Shown in pieces: positions 24,255-31,334 of a stretch of 64,000 nt of DNA. The stretch is from the NCBI GenBank assembly GCA_964398185.1, contig CAYNML010000007.1, forward strand, positions 55,415 through 119,414. Reading direction: 5' to 3'. A program made the translations under genes and the position numbers. The notes under the pieces were generated by a model, which was not told the DNA's origin, searched no databases, and saw nothing but the letters and a program-made list of their open reading frames with translations. How positions within the stretch are numbered: the stretch's first letter is position 1; each line of letters starts with the position of its first letter. Origin of the DNA: Fen-1058 sp964398185 (GTDB taxonomy: Bacteria > Chloroflexota > Anaerolineae > Fen-1058).

Positions 24255-25466
24255 CTATTCCCCCTGCCACACCGTCGGATCATACTTCGGCAGTTCGCAG
24301 CGCAGCGCGCCATCTTCGCGATACCCCAGCGCGTAGCCCGCCTGCATGAGTTGATGAATCTCGCTGGTGCCTTCGTAGATGATGGCCCCGCGCGAGTTGC
24401 GCAAGTAGCGTTCCACGTCGTATTCGTCGCTGTAGCCGTATGCGCCGTGGATCTGAATTGCGTCGTTGGCGGCTTCGAACGAGGCGTCGGTGATGTACCA
24501 TTTGGCGAGCGAGGTCTCGCGCGTGTTGCGCAGACCCATGTTCTTCAGCCACCCGGCGCGCAGATAGAGCAGACGCGCGATCTCGTAACGCTGCACCATG
24601 TACGCGATCTTCTGCTGAATCAATTGATGCTTGCCGATCTCCTTGCCAAAGGCCTTGCGCTCTTTGGCGTACTTCACACTCGCGTTGAGCGCAGCGCGGA
24701 TGATGCCGGCGGCTCCTGCTCCCACCGTATAACGCCCGTTGTCCAGCGCCGACATCGCGATCTTGAACCCTTCGCCCTCTTCGCCGAGACGATTTTCCTG
24801 CGGCACGCGCACGTCGCTGCAATTGACCCAGCCCGTTGAGCCGGCGCGCACGCCGAGCTTGCCGTGCAAATCGCCGCACGTCACGCCCTTCATACTGGTA
24901 TCGATCATGAAGGCGGTGATCCCTTCGTGCGGATCTTTGGCGTTCGGATCGGTTCTGGCAAACCACAGGATGTGATGGGCCTTGGTGGCGAGGCTGATCC
25001 ACATCTTCTCGCCGTTGATGACGTAATCACTGCCGTCGCGTTTGGCGGTGGAAGCCATGTTCGCCACGTCGCTGCCGACGCCGGGCTCGGTCAGGCCGAA
25101 CATCGCGTATTTCTCGCCCTTCGCCTGCGGCGCGAGGAAGCGCTGCTTCTGTTCCTCCGTGCCCCATTGCAGCACCGCCATGCTGTTCAAGCCCATGTGC
25201 ACCGACATCACCACCCGCAGCGAGGTGTCGACGGCTTCCAATTCCTCGCACACGAGGCCGAGCGAAATGTAATCAAACCCCTGGCCGCCATACTTGACCG
25301 GGAGGCATATGCCCAGCAAGCCGAGCTCGGCCATGCGCGGCAGCGTTTCGGGGTTCATCTGCTGCCTGCGATCCCAGTCTTTGATGGTGGGCTGCACTTC
25401 TGTCTGGGCGAAGTCGCGCACCATTTTTTGAACCATCAGGTGTTCAGAGGTGAGGGTGAAGTCCAT
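24255..25466 (-). CDS. Acyl-CoA dehydrogenase
   Basis: 403-aa FAD-dependent acyl-CoA dehydrogenase, first step of beta-oxidation or a branched-chain/aryl acyl-CoA oxidation. It shows FGLTEPGVGSDVANM (FAD/substrate loop), the KMWISL substrate motif and the C-terminal IIYEGTSEIHQLMQAG with the canonical catalytic Glu before GT. The start at 25466 has AAGGAGC upstream and the family N-terminus MDFTLTSEHLMVQKMVRDFA. It is a single gene on this strand. Electrons probably go to one of the two ETFs encoded in the window. Chain-length specificity cannot be read from sequence. Confidence 0.93.
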   Translation of the reverse strand: MDFTLTSEHLMVQKMVRDFAQTEVQPTIKDWDRRQQMNPETLPRMAELGLLGICLPVKYGGQGFDYISLGLVCEELEAVDTSLRVVMSVHMGLNSMAVLQWGTEEQKQRFLAPQAKGEKYAMFGLTEPGVGSDVANMASTAKRDGSDYVINGEKMWISLATKAHHILWFARTDPNAKDPHEGITAFMIDTSMKGVTCGDLHGKLGVRAGSTGWVNCSDVRVPQENRLGEEGEGFKIAMSALDNGRYTVGAGAAGIIRAALNASVKYAKERKAFGKEIGKHQLIQQKIAYMVQRYEIARLLYLRAGWLKNMGLRNTRETSLAKWYITDASFEAANDAIQIHGAYGYSDEYDVERYLRNSRGAIIYEGTSEIHQLMQAGYALGYREDGALRCELPKYDPTVWQGE

Positions 25467-25485
25467 GACGAGCTCCTTGAAGGGA

Positions 25486-25538
25486 TACGTGATGCGTAAA
25501 ACGTGATGCGTAAGGGTGCCGTTACGTTTTACGTTTTG
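25486..25538. repeat. AAACGTR-type heptamers, inverted arms
   Basis: TACGTGATGCGTAAAACG on the left faces TTACGTTTTACGTT on the right, upstream of the acyl-CoA dehydrogenase. Confidence 0.65.
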
Positions 25539-25550
25539 TTACTGCTCAGC

Positions 25551-25670
25551 CGTCATTGCGCGGAGTGTTGTCGCCAAGCGCGCCCCCGCTTTGCGGACAG
25601 GGCGTGCGACGAAGCAGTCTCGTGCTCGACCAGGGGATTGCTTCGCAAACGCGCTCGCAACACTTGCACC
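25551..25670. repeat. CGTCATTGCG palindromic element, copy 1
   Basis: Begins CGTCATTGCGCGGAG and contains GACGAAGCAGTCTC and GGATTGCTTCGC arms. Its left half is the near reverse complement of the right half of the copy inside etfA (43314-43435). The right end has decayed. The surrounding gene-free stretch 25467-25763 holds only repeats and a promoter. Confidence 0.7.
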
Positions 25671-25710
25671 CACTGCGTGCAGTGCGGTGTGACGGCGGGC
25701 TTAGTGGTTA

Positions 25711-25744
25711 CCACGTTTTACGTTTCCCGTTTCACGCTTTACGG
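25711..25744. repeat. ACGTTTYACG heptamers before the TPR gene
   Basis: Seven-base steps of the form ACGTTTT/ACGTTTC run up to the promoter of the 25764 gene. Confidence 0.65.
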
Positions 25745-25748
25745 ATGC

Positions 25749-25754
25749 TATAAT
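25749..25754 (+). promoter_or_regulatory. Extended -10 (TGCTATAAT), near-leaderless
   Basis: TATAAT ends 9 bases before the ATG at 25764, so the expected mRNA start is only a few bases from the start codon. No ribosome-binding site is present. Confidence 0.55.
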
Positions 25755-25763
25755 ACTACAACA

Positions 25764-27134
25764 ATGAAGCTCTTGCGTTGGCTGTTTTTCTGCTTGATGT
25801 TGATCGGCGTGCTGCTGTTCGTGCTGCTCGCGCGGCCCGACGACTCGATCACGCAATCGATCGTGCAGCGCGCCGAAGAGTTCCGCGCGTCGATCGATTA
25901 TGCGGCGGCGGCCGATTATCTGCGCGTGGCCTTGCAGCGGCAGCCGTGGAATGCCACGCTGCACCTGAAATTGGCTGAAGCGCTGGCGCTGCAACGCGAC
26001 GAAGCCGGAGCGCAGCAGGCGCTGGCCGAAGCCGAACGCTTGGGCGCTGATGCCGCAGCCGTCGAACGACTGCGTGCTGAATTGGCCGAGAAGGATCGGC
26101 GGTACGCGGAGGCTGTGCCACACTGGCTGCGCGTTATCGAACAACGTCCGCTGGACGAAACGGCTTATCGCCACGTCGTGGCGTCTGCCGTGCAAGCTGA
26201 GCAGTGGGACAGTGCGCGCAGCAGCGCCGAGCATTGGGCGGCGACGCTCGACTCTTCGGAAGCGCACCTCACGCTGGGCAAGCTGCTGGCTTTCGCTGAC
26301 CCACTGGCGGCTCAAGCTGAATGGCAGTTGATCAACAGCGATCAGGCGCAGCCTTTTTTGCAGGCTGTACAGCAATCCGATCGCACCTTGCAGCTGATGT
26401 TGTTGGGGCGCGCTTATCTGGCGCAGAACGATCTGGCGTTGGCGCAGCGCGCGTTCGACGAAGCGGCAGCCATCAACCCGGCTTACGCCGAGGCGCAGGC
26501 CTTCGCGGGTTTCGTGCGCGATCAACGCGGGGCCGACGGGGGCGCGTGGCTCGATCGGGCGGTGGAACTCGATCCCGATCTGATCGTGGCGCGCTATTTC
26601 CGGGCGCGGCATCGCTGGGCTCGCTCTGATCTAAGCGGCGCGCTCGACGATCTGCATTATGCGATCGCGCGTGATCCGGCGAATGCCCTGATCGCCGCAG
26701 AGATCGGCCGGGTGTACACCCAGCGCAGTGAGGTGGCGCAAGCGGAAGAATGGCTGACCAAAGCGCGCGATCTAAAGCCGCAGGATGTCGCGGTCTGGAA
26801 ATCATTGGCAGAGTTATATGTGGGGCGCTCGTACGGCACGATCGATCAGGCGGTCACGACGGCGCGGCAGATTGTGGCGCTGGCGCCGACCGATGTGGAG
26901 GCGCGGGTGTGGCTGGGACGCGCCTACCTGCGCAGCGGCGAGCGCGGCGAGGCCGAACGCGAATTGACCGAGGCGGCGCGGCTCGATCCCAATTCGGCGC
27001 TGGCGCATTTCTATCTGGGGCGGCTGTTCGGCAGCAACACAGACGCGGGCCGCGCCGAGTATGCGCGGGCGCGGACGCTGGATCCGGACGGGCCGATCGG
27101 GCTGGCCGCCCAGCGCGTGCTGGAATTGCCGTAA
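25764..27134 (+). CDS. Membrane-anchored TPR protein
   Basis: 456-aa protein. An N-terminal membrane anchor (LLRWLFFCLMLIGVLLFVLLA) is followed almost entirely by tetratricopeptide helices, with clear units at YLRVALQRQPWNATLHLKLA, AQRAFDEAAAINPAYAEAQA and EAARLDPNSALAHFYLG. No catalytic domain is present, so it probably organises a protein complex at the membrane. The ATG at 25764 was chosen because the hydrophobic anchor starts there and everything upstream is repeat DNA. The 59-aa protein at 27184 follows 49 bases later but has its own -10 element. Confidence 0.8.
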   Translation: MKLLRWLFFCLMLIGVLLFVLLARPDDSITQSIVQRAEEFRASIDYAAAADYLRVALQRQPWNATLHLKLAEALALQRDEAGAQQALAEAERLGADAAAVERLRAELAEKDRRYAEAVPHWLRVIEQRPLDETAYRHVVASAVQAEQWDSARSSAEHWAATLDSSEAHLTLGKLLAFADPLAAQAEWQLINSDQAQPFLQAVQQSDRTLQLMLLGRAYLAQNDLALAQRAFDEAAAINPAYAEAQAFAGFVRDQRGADGGAWLDRAVELDPDLIVARYFRARHRWARSDLSGALDDLHYAIARDPANALIAAEIGRVYTQRSEVAQAEEWLTKARDLKPQDVAVWKSLAELYVGRSYGTIDQAVTTARQIVALAPTDVEARVWLGRAYLRSGERGEAERELTEAARLDPNSALAHFYLGRLFGSNTDAGRAEYARARTLDPDGPIGLAAQRVLELP

Positions 27135-27144
27135 GCGCGTATGG

Positions 27145-27150
27145 TATAAT
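27145..27150 (+). promoter_or_regulatory. -10 TATAAT for the 59-aa protein
   Basis: GGTATAATCG lies 33 bases before the ATG at 27184. Confidence 0.5.
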
Positions 27151-27183
27151 CGCCGCCGCAGTGCAGTCGAAAGGAGTGGAAGC

Positions 27184-27363
27184 ATGGCAAATCGATCTCG
27201 CCAACGCGCGATGCGGCGCAATCAACTCATCATGAGCGTCTTTGCGCTCCTGCTGATTCTCAGCATGGTCATCAGCCTGGTGTGGAGTTTCTCCGCGCCG
27301 CCGACGCCGGTGACCACCGCCCAGCCGCAGCCGACCGTGATCAGCATCACCCCGGCGCCGTAA
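27184..27363 (+). CDS. Small single-pass membrane protein
   Basis: 59-aa protein with a strongly basic N-terminus (MANRSRQRAMRRNQLIM), one membrane helix (SVFALLLILSMVISLVWSF) and a Pro/Thr-rich tail outside. The topology by the positive-inside rule is N-in. It has AAGGAGTGGA before the ATG, its own -10 and a perfect terminator, so it is very likely real despite its size. The role is unknown; it could be an accessory of the TPR protein upstream. Confidence 0.65.
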   Translation: MANRSRQRAMRRNQLIMSVFALLLILSMVISLVWSFSAPPTPVTTAQPQPTVISITPAP

Positions 27364-27365
27364 AC

Positions 27366-27404
27366 AAAAACCTCCCGGAGGCTTCAAGCCTCCGGGAGGT
27401 TTTT
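27366..27404. terminator. Bidirectional terminator
   Basis: AAAACCTCCCGGAGGCTT and AAGCCTCCGGGAGGTTTT form a perfect stem with A/T tracts on both sides. It serves the 27184 gene and the convergent 27403-28230 gene, whose stop codon lies in the T tract. Confidence 0.92.
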
Positions 27405-28230
27405 AGACCCGTCCCCACAGCAGTAAGAGCAGCGCGATCAACATGACCACGCCGAATTCGATCAGCACCCGCCGGCTGATGCGATCGAGCAAGTGCTGCC
27501 CCGCCAAACCGATCAGCGCGTAGAAGGCCAGCAGCTGCGCCACAGCCGCGATGAAGACGTTGCTGCGCCAGTAGTTGATGGCCCAGTTGCCTTCGGCCAG
27601 GACCAGCGCAATCGCCAATGAGAACATGAGGACGCGGCTCAGCTGCGCGCCGGTGGCATATAACAGATCAACGGTCAGGCTGCCCACAACGAGGAACGTC
27701 AGCGTGGCGCTGATGGAACTGCGCGCGCGCGTGTTCCAGATCAACGCGAAGAGCAGCACCGCCAGCACGTAGGTCAAGCCGGTGAGGAACAGGCGGGCGC
27801 GGCTGGCCAGCGGCCCTTCCGGATCGACCACGGCATACTCGGCCAGAATGGTCAGCCACAAGACACCAGCTGTCATGCCCAGCCCCAGAATCCACAGCGG
27901 CGCGTTGGTGATGTTGACCAGCAGCTGCGCGGCGACAATGACGGTGACGGCGGGCAGAATCAGGTACGAGAAGGTGCGCGTCGCCTCGCCGCGCCGCACG
28001 CGGGGATGATCGCTGATCAGCTGCCAGACACCCGCGCAGGTCAGCACGGTCACCAGCACGAGCACCAGCGTGGTAGCGGTGAAGTCGAGGCGCAGCGGTG
28101 TCCCCAGGAACGAGGTTCCCACGCTGCCCGCCGTCGGCGCTTCGATCAACGGCACCAGCGCGAAACTCAGGATGACGAGCGCGACCAGCACGCTGAGCCG
28201 GCCGCGATTGATGGATAGGGTGGATGGCAT
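27403..28230 (-). CDS. Polytopic membrane protein
   Basis: 275-aa protein with seven or eight membrane helices, for example VLVALVILSFALVPLI, TTLVLVLVTVLTCAGVW, FLTGLTYVLAVLLFALIW and VVMLIALLLLLWGRV. Soluble loops are short and no catalytic motif stands out. It resembles an uncharacterised Chloroflexota membrane family (possibly DUF5656), but I cannot confirm it. The stop codon overlaps the bidirectional terminator. It is transcribed divergently from the prepilin peptidase. Confidence 0.65.
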   Translation of the reverse strand: MPSTLSINRGRLSVLVALVILSFALVPLIEAPTAGSVGTSFLGTPLRLDFTATTLVLVLVTVLTCAGVWQLISDHPRVRRGEATRTFSYLILPAVTVIVAAQLLVNITNAPLWILGLGMTAGVLWLTILAEYAVVDPEGPLASRARLFLTGLTYVLAVLLFALIWNTRARSSISATLTFLVVGSLTVDLLYATGAQLSRVLMFSLAIALVLAEGNWAINYWRSNVFIAAVAQLLAFYALIGLAGQHLLDRISRRVLIEFGVVMLIALLLLLWGRV

Positions 28231-28390
28231 GGCAGCGGGATTCTAGCGGCGGAGACGCCTTTTGTCAAAGCGTGGTACGCAGAGTATACTGTGATAGCGA
28301 GAAGGAGAGACGGAGGGACTGAGAGACAGCGAGCATCTCGCTCCTTCCCTCCGTTTCTCTATCCCTCAATCTTATTCAACGGAGCATCTC

Positions 28391-29152
28391 GTGATCGTAC
28401 TCTACGCGCTTATCGGTCTCGTCGGCGGCGGCGTGGTGAACCTGCTGGCCGATGTGCTGCCCGATCGCCGCAAGACAATCTCGACGCCCCGCGCCGCGTG
28501 CCCGGCCTGCGGCCAACCCCGATCGGCGATCCAGTCCCTGGCGGTGATCGCCTTTCTGCTGGGCAAACGCCAGTGCCCGTCCTGCGGCCGCCCGATCGCG
28601 TGGCGCAATCCGGTTGTGGAGCTGGCCCTGGCGGCGTTGTTCGCGCTGTTGTACAACTTCTATGCCGATCAGATCATCAAGCTGGTGCTGGCGAGTTTCT
28701 TTACCTCCGTGCTCTTGCTGGTGACGGTGACGGACTTCGAGCATCGCCTCATCCCCGATCGAGCAATGCTGCCGTCGATCCTGATCGCCGCGCTGGTCTC
28801 GCCGCTGTGGTTCGGGCCGGGCTGGTATCTGGCGCTGGTTGGGGGGGCGATCGGTTACGGCTTCTTTTGGATCACCGTGCAGCTGGGTGATCGCTTTCTG
28901 GGGCGCGGCGCCATGGGCTGGGGTGACGTGAAGCTGGCGGCCTTCGTCGGGTTGATCACCGGCTTTCCAGGCATCATCACCGCGCTGGTCATCACCATCA
29001 TCGCGGGCGGGGTGATCAGTTTGATCTTGCTGGTGACGCGCATCGTCAATCTGCGCAGCGGCATTCCCTACGGACCGTTCATCTGCCTCGGCGGTTTCAT
29101 CACCATGTTGTACGGGCAGCAGATCATGGCGCGGTTTTTCTTTGGAGCGTGA
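28391..29152 (+). CDS. Prepilin peptidase (A24 family)
   Basis: 253-aa polytopic aspartic peptidase that removes type IV prepilin-like leaders and often N-methylates the new N-terminus. Two CxxC pairs (CPACG and CPSCGRPIAW) lie in the cytoplasmic domain, one catalytic Asp in TVTDFEHRLIPD and the other in AMGWGDVKLAAFVG. The GTG start at 28391 has GGAG six bases upstream. No pilin or assembly ATPase gene is present in this window. The downstream cupin gene overlaps its stop codon, suggesting co-translation. Confidence 0.93.
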   Translation: MIVLYALIGLVGGGVVNLLADVLPDRRKTISTPRAACPACGQPRSAIQSLAVIAFLLGKRQCPSCGRPIAWRNPVVELALAALFALLYNFYADQIIKLVLASFFTSVLLLVTVTDFEHRLIPDRAMLPSILIAALVSPLWFGPGWYLALVGGAIGYGFFWITVQLGDRFLGRGAMGWGDVKLAAFVGLITGFPGIITALVITIIAGGVISLILLVTRIVNLRSGIPYGPFICLGGFITMLYGQQIMARFFFGA

Positions 29153-29466
29153 TGATGCACTTCAAGATCGTGCGCTGCGATCCCGCACATCAGCCTGCGC
29201 CATCTGAACTTCAGGCGCAGTTGATGGCAGAGGGCTTGTTCCCCTACGACTGGTCGAACGCCCCTGGGGATACCTACGCCCCGCATGTCCACGAGTATGA
29301 TAAAGTCATCGTCGTGGTGCGCGGATCGATCACGTGGTCATTGCCTGAGACGCAGCAGACTTTTGAGACTCACGCGGGCGATCGCATCGAGCTGCCGCGC
29401 GGCACGTGGCACGCGGCGGAGGTTGGGCCAGACGGTGTGGTGTGCCTGGAAGGACACGTCGTGTAA
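29152..29466 (+). CDS. Small cupin-domain protein
   Basis: 104-aa single-domain cupin. The metal-binding residues are visible in YAPHVHEYDKVIVVVRG (motif 1) and in ELPRGTWHAAEVG (motif 2). The family includes sugar isomerases, dioxygenases and binding proteins, so function cannot be assigned. The ATG at 29152 overlaps the TGA of the prepilin peptidase gene, with GGAG five bases upstream; a second ATG follows immediately. Confidence 0.75.
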   Translation: MMHFKIVRCDPAHQPAPSELQAQLMAEGLFPYDWSNAPGDTYAPHVHEYDKVIVVVRGSITWSLPETQQTFETHAGDRIELPRGTWHAAEVGPDGVVCLEGHVV

Positions 29467-29472
29467 GCAGTG

Positions 29473-29569
29473 AGACCTGGCAGGTTTTATTTCTTCAGGG
29501 ACATTGTGCTTACACAGCCAGACTTTGCTGCCGGCTCGCACCGCCTGGGTGGAAAAACCTGCCAGGTCT
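29473..29569. repeat. Inverted repeat AGACCTGGCAGGTTTT
   Basis: A 16-bp perfect inverted repeat (29473-29488 and 29554-29569) separated by 65 bp, located after the cupin gene and ending 24 bp before the SRAP start. Confidence 0.8.
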
Positions 29570-29593
29570 TGTGCGTTCAAGGGAGGACGAATC

Positions 29594-30256
29594 ATGTGTG
29601 GACGCTATACCCTCACCGTCGATCCGGCCGAGCTGCGCGAGCTGCTGGAACTGGGCGAACTGCCGCCCGATCTACAGCCGCGTTACAACATCGCGCCGAC
29701 GCAATCTGTGCCTGTGGTGACCTCGGCCGAGGATCGCAAAGTGGAGTTGTTCCACTGGGGCCTGATCCCGTCGTGGTCGAAAGACCCGTCGATGAGCGGG
29801 CGCATGATCAATGCGCGGGCCGAATCGCTGCACGAGAAGCCGGCCTATCGCGTGCCGTTCGCGCGCAAACGCTGCCTGGTATTGGCCGACGGCTTTTTTG
29901 AATGGCAGCATGTCGAGAAGAGCAAGCGTCCCTTCTTCATTCAATTAAAATCGCGTGAGCCGTTTGCGTTTGCCGGGTTGTGGGATCACTGGACGTCGCC
30001 GCAGGGTGAGGAGAAACGATCGTGCACGATCGTGACCTGCGATCCGAACGAGCTGATGAGCACCCTGCACAATCGGATGCCGGTGATTCTCGATCGATCG
30101 ACCATGTGGGACTGGCTCGATCCGGCGGCCAACCCGGTGGCGCTGCGGGCCTTGCTCGTGCCTTATGCCGGACCGATGGTGGCGCATCCCGTCTCGCGCC
30201 TCGTCAACAGCCCGCAGAATGATTCACCGGACTGCATCAAGCCCGAGAAGGCATAA
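29594..30256 (+). CDS. SRAP family protein (YedK/HMCES, abasic-site DNA-protein crosslinker)
   Basis: 220-aa protein of the SOS-response-associated peptidase family, which covalently caps abasic sites in single-stranded DNA through its N-terminal cysteine. Cys2 is present (MCGRYTL), as are RYNIAPTQ, the NARAES motif, the FFEW acidic region and the conserved His in LHNRMPVIL. The length is normal. The ATG at 29594 is fixed by the catalytic Cys2 and by GGGAGG upstream. Its neighbours are unrelated. Confidence 0.95.
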   Translation: MCGRYTLTVDPAELRELLELGELPPDLQPRYNIAPTQSVPVVTSAEDRKVELFHWGLIPSWSKDPSMSGRMINARAESLHEKPAYRVPFARKRCLVLADGFFEWQHVEKSKRPFFIQLKSREPFAFAGLWDHWTSPQGEEKRSCTIVTCDPNELMSTLHNRMPVILDRSTMWDWLDPAANPVALRALLVPYAGPMVAHPVSRLVNSPQNDSPDCIKPEKA

Positions 30257-30343
30257 CGACATTGCAGTTGTTACCGGCCGTGAAGCAAAGCAGTCAAATG
30301 TGTCGACAGTGTAGCCGCAGTACAACTTGACGAGGAGGTTGAC

Positions 30344-30895
30344 ATGAAGACATGGAAATTTTGCCTAGCAGTGGCGCTGGCTATTGTGGCGGTATTGTTG
30401 ATGACCAGCCTGGTGGTCGCCGCGCCGGCTTCAGCGGGTGCAGTACAGACCAATCGGGTGTATGCCGATCCCGAACAGGTGCTGAGTGACACGCTGCCCA
30501 CGACGCATCCGGTTGGGATTGTCATCTCGATGTACTTCAACATCCCGTACACGCAAGTGATGGCGCTGCACGCTGAAGGCTTTGGCTTTGGCGAAATTGC
30601 GCGGGCGTACTTGACGGCGCAAGCTGCGGACGGGGCGTTGACGCCGGAGCAGGTGCTGAACATGCGGCTGGCTGGCGTAGGTTGGGGGCAGATCAAGAAG
30701 GACTACGGCGTGCATCCGGGCGGCAACGGTCTGGGATCGATCATGAGCAACAAACCTGAGATCACCGCGACCCTGCCCTCTGGCAATCCGGGGCCAGGTG
30801 GTTGTCCGGGCAACAGCTGCAGCGCACCCGGCCAACAGAAGCCGCCGCAAGATAAACCACCCAAAGACAAGCCGCCGAAAGCCCCCAAGAACTAG
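30344..30895 (+). CDS. Secreted protein with Pro/Lys-rich tail
   Basis: 183-aa exported protein. A signal peptide (WKFCLAVALAIVAVLLMTSLVVAA with an AxA-type site) is followed by a globular segment containing the repeated pattern PYTQVMALHAEGFGFGEIAR and LNMRLAGVGWGQIKKDYGV, reminiscent of uncharacterised helical modules with GxGxGEI/QIK signatures. The C-terminal 40 residues are Gly/Pro/Lys-rich and contain two Cys (CPGNSC). Function is unknown. GAGGAGG precedes the ATG at 30344 and a bidirectional terminator follows. Confidence 0.7.
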   Translation: MKTWKFCLAVALAIVAVLLMTSLVVAAPASAGAVQTNRVYADPEQVLSDTLPTTHPVGIVISMYFNIPYTQVMALHAEGFGFGEIARAYLTAQAADGALTPEQVLNMRLAGVGWGQIKKDYGVHPGGNGLGSIMSNKPEITATLPSGNPGPGGCPGNSCSAPGQQKPPQDKPPKDKPPKAPKN

Positions 30896-30903
30896 CTCAA
30901 ATG

Positions 30904-30939
30904 AAACCGGGTTGCCTGTGATTCAGGCAACCCGGTTTT
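30904..30939. terminator. Bidirectional terminator
   Basis: AAACCGGGTTGCCTG and CAGGCAACCCGGTTT form a perfect 15-bp stem between convergent genes. Confidence 0.9.
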
Positions 30940-30945
30940 GATTGG

Positions 30946-31305
30946 TTAGAACAGCCGCCGCAGCGATTCCAACAGTGTTGTCTTGCTGTAATCCGTAAAC
31001 TCACCCGCGTCGAAGAACACGCCGTAGTCGTGCGGACAGGCTTCATAGGCGATGTGCGTCTGCTGCACGTCGACCAGATGAGTCAAGAGTGTGCCGCACT
31101 TGGGACAGCGGATGCTGCTGACCTCGTTCATCTTCTGGCCGGTCGCTTTGTCTCCCGTATCGATCGCAGCCGCACCTTTCACTTGCTTTAACTGCTGCTG
31201 TTCCTGAAAGTCGAACCAGATCCCCCGGCAGCCGGTGCACCGATCGACCTCCACGCCTTCAAAACTCACCTTCTCCATTGAAGCGTTGCACTTGGGACAC
31301 TGCAT
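30946..31305 (-). CDS. TFIIB-type zinc-ribbon protein
   Basis: 119-aa protein with two zinc-ribbon halves: CPKCNASM...CTGCRGIWFD near the N-terminus and CPKCGTLL...CPHDYGVFFDAGE near the C-terminus. The spacing and the GIWFD/GVFFDAGE signature fit the bacterial zf-TFIIB family of unknown function. The ATG at 31305 has AAGGAG seven bases upstream. The mutL gene on the same strand ends 29 bases upstream, so the two may be co-transcribed. Confidence 0.8.
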   Translation of the reverse strand: MQCPKCNASMEKVSFEGVEVDRCTGCRGIWFDFQEQQQLKQVKGAAAIDTGDKATGQKMNEVSSIRCPKCGTLLTHLVDVQQTHIAYEACPHDYGVFFDAGEFTDYSKTTLLESLRRLF

Positions 31306-31334
31306 GTGTTTCTCCTTGATCAAATTCTTCCGAA

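Noticed and set aside
28300..28375. Terminator for the 28230 gene at the GAGA-rich inverted repeat
   Set aside because: It lies upstream of both divergent genes, so it cannot terminate either; it was left as an unannotated repeat-like stretch.
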